A DNA stretch of 45,062 bases from assembly GCA_025451195.1 (NCBI GenBank), contig JANWKV010000003.1, positions 1 to 45,062 on the forward strand, written 5' to 3'. Below are positions 27,324 to 34,847 of the stretch, in pieces. Numbering within the stretch: position 1 is the stretch's first letter; each line of letters opens with the position of its first letter. A program made the translations under genes and the position numbers. This stretch comes from Candidatus Microgenomates bacterium. GTDB taxonomy: Bacteria > Patescibacteriota > Microgenomatia > Levybacterales > UBA12049. The notes beneath the pieces were generated by a model. It was not told the DNA's origin. It worked only from the letters and a program-made list of their open reading frames with translations, and ran no database searches.

Positions 27324-28142
27324 TTATTTGAGAAGCATTGTGACTATGTCTTTGATTTTTGGGGTTGTTTCTTCAAGCTCACCTTTTACTTCTATAATTA
27401 TTCTAGCCATACTTCTTGATTGACTCATTGCAACTTTATTAAATCCGAATCTTTCTTTTAGGTTTTTAGCCATTTCGTCAAGTTCTGGAATATAAAGTTT
27501 GTCGTTAACTTTAGGCTTTCTGTCTTCAACTGTACCTTTTGCCTGTCTTGCCATTTCTTCGGTTTGTCGTACGGTACTGTTTTCTTTAAGAATTTTCTTA
27601 AAAAGCGTAAGCATTAAAGCCGTATCGCCGAGAGAGATAAGGGGTCTTACGTGCCCTTCCGTAATAACACCCGCAACCAAAGCATCTTTAATTGCATCCG
27701 GCAAAGACAACAAGCGGATTGTATTTGAAATTGTCGGAACACTTTTACCCACTCTTTTTGCAACCTCGTTTGTACTTATCCCAAACTCATCAATAAGCCT
27801 TTTATAAGCAAGAGCCCTTTCAATCGGATTAAGGTCTTCCCTCTGAACATTTTCAACAATAGACATTTCCAAAATTCCCTGAGGAGTGGTCTCCCTGACC
27901 ACAACCGGCACTTTCACAAAGCCTAAAATCTTTGCAGCTCTTAAACGCCTTTCACCTGCAATCAATTGGTAACCCGCAGGTGTTTTAGCAACAACTAAAG
28001 GTTCAAGAATTCCCTGTTCTCGGATTGAGTCAACCAGCTCCGTAAGTGATTCGGGCATAATCACGCCTCTGGGCTGAAGTGGGTTAAGTTGAATGACGCT
28101 TGTTTCCAGTTCGTAAATGCGGTCTATATTTTGATTATCCAT
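27324..28142 (-). CDS. parB: ParB/Spo0J-family partition protein
   Basis: Centromere-binding CTPase clamp, 272 residues. N-terminal ParB/sulfiredoxin-like domain with LNPLQPRGVI and the CTP-binding LIAGERRLRAAK (GERR at 63-66), ENVQREDLNPIERALAYKRLIDEFG, then the helix-turn-helix EVAKRVGKSVPTISNTIRLLSLPDAIKDALVAGVITEGHVRPLISL. The C-terminal dimerisation region is basic and short. No parA is adjacent and no parS-like palindrome was found by eye. It overlaps rpmA by 8 nt and shares its promoter, tying partition protein to ribosome synthesis. It could alternatively be a Noc-like paralogue. Confidence 0.9.
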   Translation of the reverse strand: MDNQNIDRIYELETSVIQLNPLQPRGVIMPESLTELVDSIREQGILEPLVVAKTPAGYQLIAGERRLRAAKILGFVKVPVVVRETTPQGILEMSIVENVQREDLNPIERALAYKRLIDEFGISTNEVAKRVGKSVPTISNTIRLLSLPDAIKDALVAGVITEGHVRPLISLGDTALMLTLFKKILKENSTVRQTEEMARQAKGTVEDRKPKVNDKLYIPELDEMAKNLKERFGFNKVAMSQSRSMARIIIEVKGELEETTPKIKDIVTMLLK

Positions 28143-28386
28143 TGATAACCTCTACAAATTTTTTACCCTTTTTTGTCTTAAACGCAACTGTACCTTCCTG
28201 GATCGCAAATATAGTGTAGTCGTTTCCCATGGAAACTCCGAGGCCTGGAAAAATTTTTGTCCCTTTTTGTCTTACGATAATATTTCCGGGTTTTGCAATT
28301 TGTCCGGCATAGAGCTTAACGCCCAAACGTTTTGAAATTGAATCTCTGTTTCCTTTAACTGCTCCTGCTTGTTTTGTATGTGCCAT
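28135..28386 (-). CDS. rpmA: 50S ribosomal protein L27
   Basis: 83 residues, normal length. N-terminus MAHTKQAGAVKGNRDSISKRLGVKLYAGQIAKPGNIIVRQKGTKIFPG carries the L27 pattern that reaches the peptidyl transferase centre, then GVSMGNDYTIFAI and a basic end. The start has Ala2-His3-Thr4-Lys5, so no extra N-terminal peptide needs removal as in Firmicutes. It has its own promoter although rplU lies just upstream, and no Shine-Dalgarno precedes it. Confidence 0.97.
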   Translation of the reverse strand: MAHTKQAGAVKGNRDSISKRLGVKLYAGQIAKPGNIIVRQKGTKIFPGLGVSMGNDYTIFAIQEGTVAFKTKKGKKFVEVING

Positions 28387-28392
28387 AGTATT

Positions 28393-28437
28393 TTGTGAAA
28401 ACTAATTTATTCTAAACATGTTTTCACAACTTGTCAA
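28393..28437 (-). promoter_or_regulatory. rpmA-parB promoter with dyad operator-like element
   Basis: Minus strand TTGACA (28437-28432), 17 nt, TAGAAT (28414-28409); the ATG is 22 nt further on. A perfect 10-bp inverted repeat TTGTGAAAAC (28393-28402) / GTTTTCACAA (28420-28429) with a 17-nt centre brackets the -10: one arm is in the -35/-10 spacer, the other covers the start region. This is the geometry of a repressor site. The rest of the 122-nt spacer to rplU holds nothing recognisable. Confidence 0.65.
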
Positions 28438-28508
28438 GAACTATTTTTGATTTATTTATTGATTTGGTAAAAAATGGCGGGCGGCAAGCTGTATTAGCCT
28501 GTTTTTAT

Positions 28509-28832
28509 TTATTTTTCCTTCAAAGCAATTTTTTCAATTTTTATTTTTGACAATGAATGTCTATACCCGATAACTTTTCTGTAGCGTGCTTTTGCTTTAA
28601 ACTTTGCAACTCTTATTTTCTCTCCTTTTTCCTGCTTAATTAAGGAGCCGCTGACTGTAACCCCTGCTATAACCGGTGTACCGATTTTTGTTTTACCATC
28701 GTCTGTAAAAAGCAAAACGTCTGTAAAAGTATATTTTTCGTCGGGCTTAAGCGGCAACGAATCTACAAGTATCTCGTCACCTTCCATAACCTTATATTGT
28801 TTGCCACCCGATACAATAACCGCGTATTTCAT
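28509..28832 (-). CDS. rplU: 50S ribosomal protein L21
   Basis: 107 residues. MKYAVIVSGGKQYKVMEGDEILVDSLPLKPDEKYTF is the L21 start and the 23S-binding end RVAKFKAKARYRKVIGYRHSLSKIKIEKI is complete (usually KRRKNYRRKQGHRQ..T.V.I). The L21-L27 order is universal in bacteria; here a 122-nt spacer and a new promoter lie between them. The gene starts 23 nt before the end of rodA with its own -10 box. Confidence 0.97.
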   Translation of the reverse strand: MKYAVIVSGGKQYKVMEGDEILVDSLPLKPDEKYTFTDVLLFTDDGKTKIGTPVIAGVTVSGSLIKQEKGEKIRVAKFKAKARYRKVIGYRHSLSKIKIEKIALKEK

Positions 28833-28841
28833 AACCTGATA

Positions 28842-28870
28842 ATTATAGCAGAAATTTAAGTAATTTCCAA
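28842..28870 (-). promoter_or_regulatory. Promoter of rplU, leader of about 2 nt
   Basis: Minus strand TTGGAA (28870-28865), 17 nt, TATAAT (28847-28842), then 9 nt to the ATG. It overlaps the last codons of rodA. Confidence 0.55.
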
Positions 28871-29938
28871 CACGTCTGTAGATTTACTGTCTCTCTTCAT
28901 TGCGGATACTATTCCTAAAAATATGGCGTTTGATAAAAGCGAGCTCCCCCCGTACGACATAAAAGGCAAAGTTACCCCTACAACCGGAATTATGCCTATA
29001 TTCATGCCTATATTAATAAAAAACTGCAAAAGAAAAAGGGAAAGCGTTGAGGCGATAAAGAGTTTTGCAAAAAGCGACTGAGCCTCGTTAAGAAGAACAA
29101 ACAGTCTGTAAAAAAGAAACGCAAAGGTTATTATAACCAGAGCCGCTCCAATAAAACCCAATTCCTCAGAAAGAGTGGCAAAAATAAAATCAGTGTGTCT
29201 TTCCGGCAAAAATCTCAAAACCGATTGACTTCCCTGCCCAAAACCCTTGCCAAAAAACATACCCGACCCGACTGCAATAACGGATTGAATTGCATTGTAG
29301 GATATCCCCAGAGGGTCGTTAGTAATGTGAAGAAAAGTTAAAATCCTTTCTTTCTGATATTGATGCAAGACCCCCCAAACAAAAGGAATAGAAACAAGTA
29401 TTGTTGTTCCAACCACAATAAAATATCTCATGGAAAAACCAAAAAAAATAAGAGTAAGAAGAGTTGCGCCTATGTATATAATCGAATTCCCCAAATCCGG
29501 TTGTTTATATATAAGAAAAGCAACAGGTAGAATAAATCCGACAGTAGACAGCAATGTTTTGGCAGAAGCCGACCTAGTCGATAAAAACTGGGCAAGAATG
29601 AGGGCTAAAAACGGTTTTAGAATTTCGGAAAACTGAAACCTGAATCCAAAAACATCTATCCATCTAACCGCGCCTCTGCTTTCAAAGCCCAAAAAAAGGA
29701 CGAAAAGTAAGATTAAAAGAGAGAAAAAATATAAAGGTACGGTAAAAATCCGGAATTCCTTATAATTAAATTGGGAAAAGAGTAAAAAAAACGCAGCGGA
29801 AATTATCGTGAATATAAGCTGATTTTTAAAAAAATCAGAGCTTATGGAAAAAAGTGTTGTTAGACTTATTAAAAGTAGAATCAAAACCGGAAGAACCAAG
29901 CCTATGTCTATTGACCTGGACAGTGAATAATGTGTCAT
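28856..29938 (-). CDS. rodA: RodA-type SEDS peptidoglycan polymerase
   Basis: Second SEDS glycosyltransferase of the window, 360 residues, about ten membrane helices. Motifs: GAVRWIDVFGFRFQFSEILKPFLALILAQFL, KQPDLGNSIIYIGA, the catalytic-side loop SYNAIQSVIAVGSGMFFGKGFGQGSQSVLRFLPERHTDFIFATLSEELGFIGA, and GVTLPFMSYGGSSLL. Phe in the GVTLPFMS segment and the GQGTQ-like loop fit RodA; FtsW is already present at 21879. Its ATG overlaps the ileS stop as ATGA. No mreB, mreC or pbp2 gene is adjacent. Confidence 0.88.
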   Translation of the reverse strand: MTHYSLSRSIDIGLVLPVLILLLISLTTLFSISSDFFKNQLIFTIISAAFFLLFSQFNYKEFRIFTVPLYFFSLLILLFVLFLGFESRGAVRWIDVFGFRFQFSEILKPFLALILAQFLSTRSASAKTLLSTVGFILPVAFLIYKQPDLGNSIIYIGATLLTLIFFGFSMRYFIVVGTTILVSIPFVWGVLHQYQKERILTFLHITNDPLGISYNAIQSVIAVGSGMFFGKGFGQGSQSVLRFLPERHTDFIFATLSEELGFIGAALVIITFAFLFYRLFVLLNEAQSLFAKLFIASTLSLFLLQFFINIGMNIGIIPVVGVTLPFMSYGGSSLLSNAIFLGIVSAMKRDSKSTDVLEIT

Positions 29939-32736
29939 AACCTCTCAACCTTAAATTCTTTTCCTTTTTTTAGGTTTTTAACCAAAGCTTTTTTCTTTAT
30001 ATAGTCTTCAAATTCCTCAGGCCAACCGGTAAGTTCTACATTTATTTCTTCTGTTATTGTAGTGCCAAGTTTTTTTCTTTCTCCCTGTATTGACCTTACA
30101 ATTTCACGAGCCTCTCCCTCTGCTTTTAACTGAGGTGTTATATTCGTATCAAGCTTTACAAAAATTTCTCCTTTTTTGTATTTTGCTTCTTTTACATTCA
30201 ACTCGGCAAGGATAACTTTGACCAAATCTTCCGATAAAGGCTCTTGCAACTGGTAAGTAATGCTTTTTAAGGGTTGTCTAACTTTTATTTCCGCATTTTT
30301 ACGCTCAAAAAGTGCCATTTCGACAATTTTTCTTGCCAAGTCCATCTCGAGATTTATTTTTTCATCAAGATTAGGCTTTGCACTCGGCCAATCTTCTAAA
30401 TGGACTGACTCTTTATTGGTTAAATTTCTAAAAATTTCTTCGGAAGTAAAGGGCGCTATTGGTGCAAGAAGTTTACATAGCGTAATTAAGACAAAATAAC
30501 AGGTATTGTAAAAATTGTTTTTTTCTTCTTTATTTTCTACGTTTGGACCAACTCTATCCCTGCTTCTTCTGATATACCATGTTGAAAACTCATCAATAAA
30601 AGACCTCAAAGAATCTACTGTTGAAACAGTATTATAAGAATCAAGACTACTTGTAATCATCCTTATAGTTTCGTTCGTCCTTGCAATTATCCAAACATCT
30701 AATACATTCTTGCTTGGAATCACTTTTTCTTTTGAATCCCACTCGTCCGTATTTGCATTCATTACAAAAAAATTGTATACATTCCACAAAATTAAAAGCA
30801 TCCCCCTTACTTGGTTTCTGTATTGTTCTTCCGATATAAGAATATCTTCCCCGTGCATAACAGGACTACCTAAAAGATAAAGTCTTAAAGCATCTCCTCC
30901 ATATTTTTGCAGCATTTCTTTAGGGTCCGGGTAATTTCCGTAGTTTTTACTCATTTTTCTGCCATCGGTACCTAAAATAACTCCTGTTACCAAAACATTT
31001 TTAAACGCATTGGAGTCAAAAAGTGCATTTGCGATAACATGAAGTACGTAAAACCAGGCTCGAATTTGACCCGTATATTCAACGATAAAATCAGGCGGAA
31101 AAAAATCTTTCAGGTCAATTCCTTTCTCAAAAGGGAAATGCCTTTCGGCAAAAGATGCACTCCCTGCTTCTATCCAGCTATCCAATACTTCAGAGACTCT
31201 TTTTGCCTCACCGTTACACTCCGTACATGGGATAATAACTTCATCTATTTCCGGCTTATGTAAGTCTGTGATTTTTTTACCAAACAATTCTTCCAATTCT
31301 TTTATAGAACCGGGGACTATCCTGTTATTGCATTTATTACACTCCCATACAGGAACAGGGGACCCCCAGTATCTGCTCCTTGAAATACACCAGTCAGGCG
31401 CTGACTGAAGACTTTTTAAAAACCTTCCGTTTTTAAAATGTTTGGGAAACCAGTTAACCTGTGTATTTGTTTTTTCCATTTGCGGTTTCATTTTTTGAAT
31501 GTCTACATACCACGCGTCTTGCGGGCCGTAATAAAGCCTGGTATGACATCTCCAGCAGGTTGGAACAGTGTGGGTTATTTCGTATTCTTCGTATAAAAGA
31601 CCTCTTTGCTTTAAGTCTTCATCAATTGGTTTATTCGCGTCTAAGTAATACATTCCGCCAAATTTTGGGACGCTTGGTAATATTTTTCCTTCATCATCCA
31701 AATGCATTACAATTTGAATATTATCTCTTTGCATAACCTCTAAATCCTCTGCCCCGTACGCGGCAATTGTTACAACTCCCGTGCCCTCATCCGCGGTTAC
31801 AAAATCTCCGGAGACTATAACAAATGCTTTTTTACCAGGTTCTATTTTATAAAAATCAAAATGAGGAACAAATTTTTTACCAATTAGATCTTTTCCTTTG
31901 ATTTTTTCTATAATTTTGTAAGGATCTTTTTTGAGCATTTTAAGAGTAGTTTCAGCCAAAATGTAATATTCTTCTCCTTGCTTAACCTTAACGTAAGTAA
32001 ATTTTGGGTTAACTGCCAAAGCCGGAGTTACCAATTTGTTCCACGGAGTAGTTGACCATGCCAAAATGTAGGTGTCTTTTTCACCTACCAGTGGGTATTT
32101 ATAAGTTGTTGCGATATCTTGCAAATCTTTGTAGTTGTCAACATCCATCGCTACCTCAAAATTAGAAATAGGCGTTGCGCAGTGAGGACAATATAGAGAA
32201 ACCCTAAGGCCTTTATAAATGTGTCCTTTGTCATACATTTGTTTAAACACCCACATAACGGTTTCCATGTAATCCGTGTCCATTGTCCTGTAAGCGTTTT
32301 TAAAATCAACCCACCTAGCAACATGATCTATGTACCATTCCCACTCGCTTGATACCTCGCTTACATACAATTTACACTCGTCGATGAACTTTTTTACCCC
32401 GATTTTTTCTTCAATGTCTTTTTTTCTTTTAAGATGAAGTTTGTTTTCTACTTTATTTTCCGCGGGAAGTCCGTGGCAATCCCAACCCCAAACACGCCTT
32501 ACGCGGTAACCTTTCATGGTCCAGTATCTGCCGAAAACATCTTTTGGGATACTTGATAAAAGTGTTCCGTAATGAGGCATTCCGGTTATAAAAGGCGGGC
32601 CGTCAAGAAAAGTCCATTTTTTATTTTCCGGCCTAGAGCTTATTGATTTTTCAAAAATATTGTTTTTTTTCCAATACTCTATTTGCTCCTCTTCCAGAGC
32701 GGGGAATTCTACTTTTGGTGAAACAGGCTTAAACAT
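29935..32736 (-). CDS. ileS: Isoleucyl-tRNA synthetase, eukaryote-like (IleRS2) type
   Basis: Class Ia synthetase, 933 residues, with CP1 editing domain. The HIGH motif reads PPFITGMPHYGTLL (PHYG at 54-57), the form typical of eukaryotic and mupirocin-resistant bacterial IleRS2, against GHIHIGH in ordinary bacterial IleRS1. WGWDCHGLPAENKVENKL, the editing-site AWSTTPWNKLVTPALAVNP, two CxxC pairs in inserted zinc-like segments (CWRCHTR; CNKCNN with CTECNG), and KMSKNYGNYPDP complete the picture. The C-terminal domain is of the IleRS2 sort without the IleRS1 zinc finger. It starts its own unit with rodA. Confidence 0.95.
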   Translation of the reverse strand: MFKPVSPKVEFPALEEEQIEYWKKNNIFEKSISSRPENKKWTFLDGPPFITGMPHYGTLLSSIPKDVFGRYWTMKGYRVRRVWGWDCHGLPAENKVENKLHLKRKKDIEEKIGVKKFIDECKLYVSEVSSEWEWYIDHVARWVDFKNAYRTMDTDYMETVMWVFKQMYDKGHIYKGLRVSLYCPHCATPISNFEVAMDVDNYKDLQDIATTYKYPLVGEKDTYILAWSTTPWNKLVTPALAVNPKFTYVKVKQGEEYYILAETTLKMLKKDPYKIIEKIKGKDLIGKKFVPHFDFYKIEPGKKAFVIVSGDFVTADEGTGVVTIAAYGAEDLEVMQRDNIQIVMHLDDEGKILPSVPKFGGMYYLDANKPIDEDLKQRGLLYEEYEITHTVPTCWRCHTRLYYGPQDAWYVDIQKMKPQMEKTNTQVNWFPKHFKNGRFLKSLQSAPDWCISRSRYWGSPVPVWECNKCNNRIVPGSIKELEELFGKKITDLHKPEIDEVIIPCTECNGEAKRVSEVLDSWIEAGSASFAERHFPFEKGIDLKDFFPPDFIVEYTGQIRAWFYVLHVIANALFDSNAFKNVLVTGVILGTDGRKMSKNYGNYPDPKEMLQKYGGDALRLYLLGSPVMHGEDILISEEQYRNQVRGMLLILWNVYNFFVMNANTDEWDSKEKVIPSKNVLDVWIIARTNETIRMITSSLDSYNTVSTVDSLRSFIDEFSTWYIRRSRDRVGPNVENKEEKNNFYNTCYFVLITLCKLLAPIAPFTSEEIFRNLTNKESVHLEDWPSAKPNLDEKINLEMDLARKIVEMALFERKNAEIKVRQPLKSITYQLQEPLSEDLVKVILAELNVKEAKYKKGEIFVKLDTNITPQLKAEGEAREIVRSIQGERKKLGTTITEEINVELTGWPEEFEDYIKKKALVKNLKKGKEFKVERL

Positions 32737-32743
32737 AACTCCA

Positions 32744-32772
32744 ATTGTAACTTAAACACCCACCTTATTCAA
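32744..32772 (-). promoter_or_regulatory. Promoter of ileS-rodA, predicted leaderless
   Basis: Minus strand TTGAAT (32772-32767), 17 nt, TACAAT (32749-32744), 7 nt to the ATG at 32736. A GGAG lies only 2 nt before the ATG, too close to serve as Shine-Dalgarno. The remaining spacer up to the hutU stop (32773-32840) shows no clear terminator. Confidence 0.6.
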
Positions 32773-32840
32773 CAATACCGAATTTTAAGAAAAGGATTTT
32801 GCAACCGCAATTAATTAAATAAAAAGATGTAAAAATTGAG

Positions 32841-34847
32841 TTAGAATAAGTTATCCAGTATAGCGTTTTTTACAATATTTGGAATTGTTACTTGAAGGTT
32901 TTTGTTTTTTTTGAGTTCTTTTTCTATTGATGATATTGCACCTTTGTTTCTGGCCCATGATCTACGCGCAATTCCATTAAATACGTCCCAGTACATCATT
33001 GATTTTATTTTTTCTTCAGCCTGAGTTGACCCGTCAATTACCATTCCAAATCCCCCATTTATTGCCTCTCCCCATCCTACGCCGCCCCCATTATGCAAAG
33101 AAATCCAGGTAGCTCCTCTAAAGGAATCCCCGATTACATTTTGCACCGCCATGTCTGCGCTGAATTGCGACCCGTCATAAATATTTGCGGTTTCGCGGTA
33201 CGGAGAGTCTGTTCCGGAAACATCGTGATGATCACGCCCTAAGACAACCGGAGCGGAAATCTTTTTCAGGCGGATCGCCTTATTAAACGCGAGTGCTATT
33301 TCTATTCTGCCTTTGGAATCTGCATATAAAATCCTTGCCTGCGAGCCAACAACGAGTTTGTTTTTATTTGCGTTTTTTATCCATTCTATATTGTCAGTTA
33401 TTTGTTGCGTAATGTCGCGGCTTGCGCTTTTTTTTATTTTTTCTAAAACTTTTATTGCAATTTTATCCGTTTTATTTAAATCTTTAGGATTTGAAGAAGT
33501 ACATATCCACCTAAACGGGCCAAAACCAAAATCAAAACACATCGGCCCCATAATATCTTCAACATAAGAAGGAAATTTAAAAGACCCGTTTGGTTTTAGA
33601 ATATCTGCCCCGGCCCGTTTTGCCTCAAGTAAAAATGCGTTTCCGTAATCCCAGAAATACATTCCCCGCTTACGCAAAATATTGATGGCTTTAACCTGAC
33701 GTTTTAAAGATTCTTGAACCTTCTTTTTAAAAAGCGCGGGGTTTTTTACCATAAGCTCTTTTGCTTTTTCAAAGGAAATTCCTGCCGGATAATATCCTCC
33801 GGCGTACGGATTGTGCAGTGATGTTTGATCCGAACCCAACTCAACTTTAATATTCTCTTTAGTCAACCTTTCCCAAAGGTCAACAATGTTCCCCAAAAAA
33901 CCCAAGGATACTACTTCTTTTTCTTTTTTTGCTTTTTTAATTCTTGCTAAAAGGTCTCCAAGACTGGTAAAAATTTCATTTACCCAACCCTGTTTATATC
34001 TTTTTTCCAAAGCTTTAGGATTAATCTCGGCAATTACGCCGATTGCTCCTGCAATTACTGCGGCTTTAGGTTGTGCTCCGGACATTCCCCCAAGGCCGGA
34101 TGACACAAATAATTTACCGTGCAGATCACCCATTCCGTTAAGCCTCCCCGCATTTAAAATTGTTATTGTTGTTCCATGCACTATTCCCTGAGGACCAATA
34201 TACATAAAACTGCCGGCAGTCATTTGCCCGTATTGTGTTACACCAAGCGCATTAAATTTTTCTAAGTCTTCCGGCTTTGAATAATTCGGTACCATCATTC
34301 CGTTTGTTATAACAACCCTTGGAGAATTTTTACTGGACGGAAAAAGGCCCAACGGATGACCGGAATACAAAACGAGTGTTTGCGAGTCTGTCATTTTAGA
34401 TAAATATTGCATAGTTAAAAGGTATTGAGCCCAATTTTGAAAAACCGAACCGTTTCCACCGTAGGTAATAAGCTCGTCAGGATGCTGTGCAACCGCGTCA
34501 TCCAGATTGTTATTTATCATAAGCATAATTGCTCCGGCTGATTTTGAAATAAAGGGATAGTCGGATAGTTTTCTGGCAGAGATTTTATAAACGGGTTTGA
34601 ACCTGTACATATAGATTTTCCCGTAAGAATTTAGCTCCTGAGCAAATTCATAAGACAGTGTTTTATGGAATTTTTCAGGAAAGTAGCGCAGGGCATTTTT
34701 TATGGCTAAGATTTTTTCCTCTTTAGTTAAAACATTTTTCCTGTTTGGCGCATGGTTTTTTGTGACGTCGTACAATTTTTTTGGAGGGAGAATATTTGGA
34801 ATACCTTGTTTTATTTGTTTTTGGAATTCTTTTAAACTAGCGTCCAT
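32841..34847 (-). CDS. hutU: Urocanate hydratase, long form
   Basis: NAD-containing enzyme, second step of histidine degradation: urocanate + H2O to imidazolonepropionate. 668 residues, against about 555 for common bacterial HutU and about 676 for animal UROC1. Many segments follow the animal-type form: YGKIYMYRFKP, AAQHPDEL-like AVAQHPDELITYGGNGSVF, SGHPLGLFPSSKNSPRVVITNGMM, TQYGQMTAGSFMYIGPQGIVHGT, the NAD loop SSGLGGMSGAQPKAAVIAG, LGSDQTSLHNPYAGGYYP, FWDYGNAFLLEAKRAGAD, FGPFRWICTSS, VLGRDHHDVSGTDSPYRET and LHNGGGVGWGEAINGGFG. Its ATG directly abuts the hutH stop (TAAATG). Last gene of the operon. Confidence 0.96.
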   Translation of the reverse strand: MDASLKEFQKQIKQGIPNILPPKKLYDVTKNHAPNRKNVLTKEEKILAIKNALRYFPEKFHKTLSYEFAQELNSYGKIYMYRFKPVYKISARKLSDYPFISKSAGAIMLMINNNLDDAVAQHPDELITYGGNGSVFQNWAQYLLTMQYLSKMTDSQTLVLYSGHPLGLFPSSKNSPRVVITNGMMVPNYSKPEDLEKFNALGVTQYGQMTAGSFMYIGPQGIVHGTTITILNAGRLNGMGDLHGKLFVSSGLGGMSGAQPKAAVIAGAIGVIAEINPKALEKRYKQGWVNEIFTSLGDLLARIKKAKKEKEVVSLGFLGNIVDLWERLTKENIKVELGSDQTSLHNPYAGGYYPAGISFEKAKELMVKNPALFKKKVQESLKRQVKAINILRKRGMYFWDYGNAFLLEAKRAGADILKPNGSFKFPSYVEDIMGPMCFDFGFGPFRWICTSSNPKDLNKTDKIAIKVLEKIKKSASRDITQQITDNIEWIKNANKNKLVVGSQARILYADSKGRIEIALAFNKAIRLKKISAPVVLGRDHHDVSGTDSPYRETANIYDGSQFSADMAVQNVIGDSFRGATWISLHNGGGVGWGEAINGGFGMVIDGSTQAEEKIKSMMYWDVFNGIARRSWARNKGAISSIEKELKKNKNLQVTIPNIVKNAILDNLF

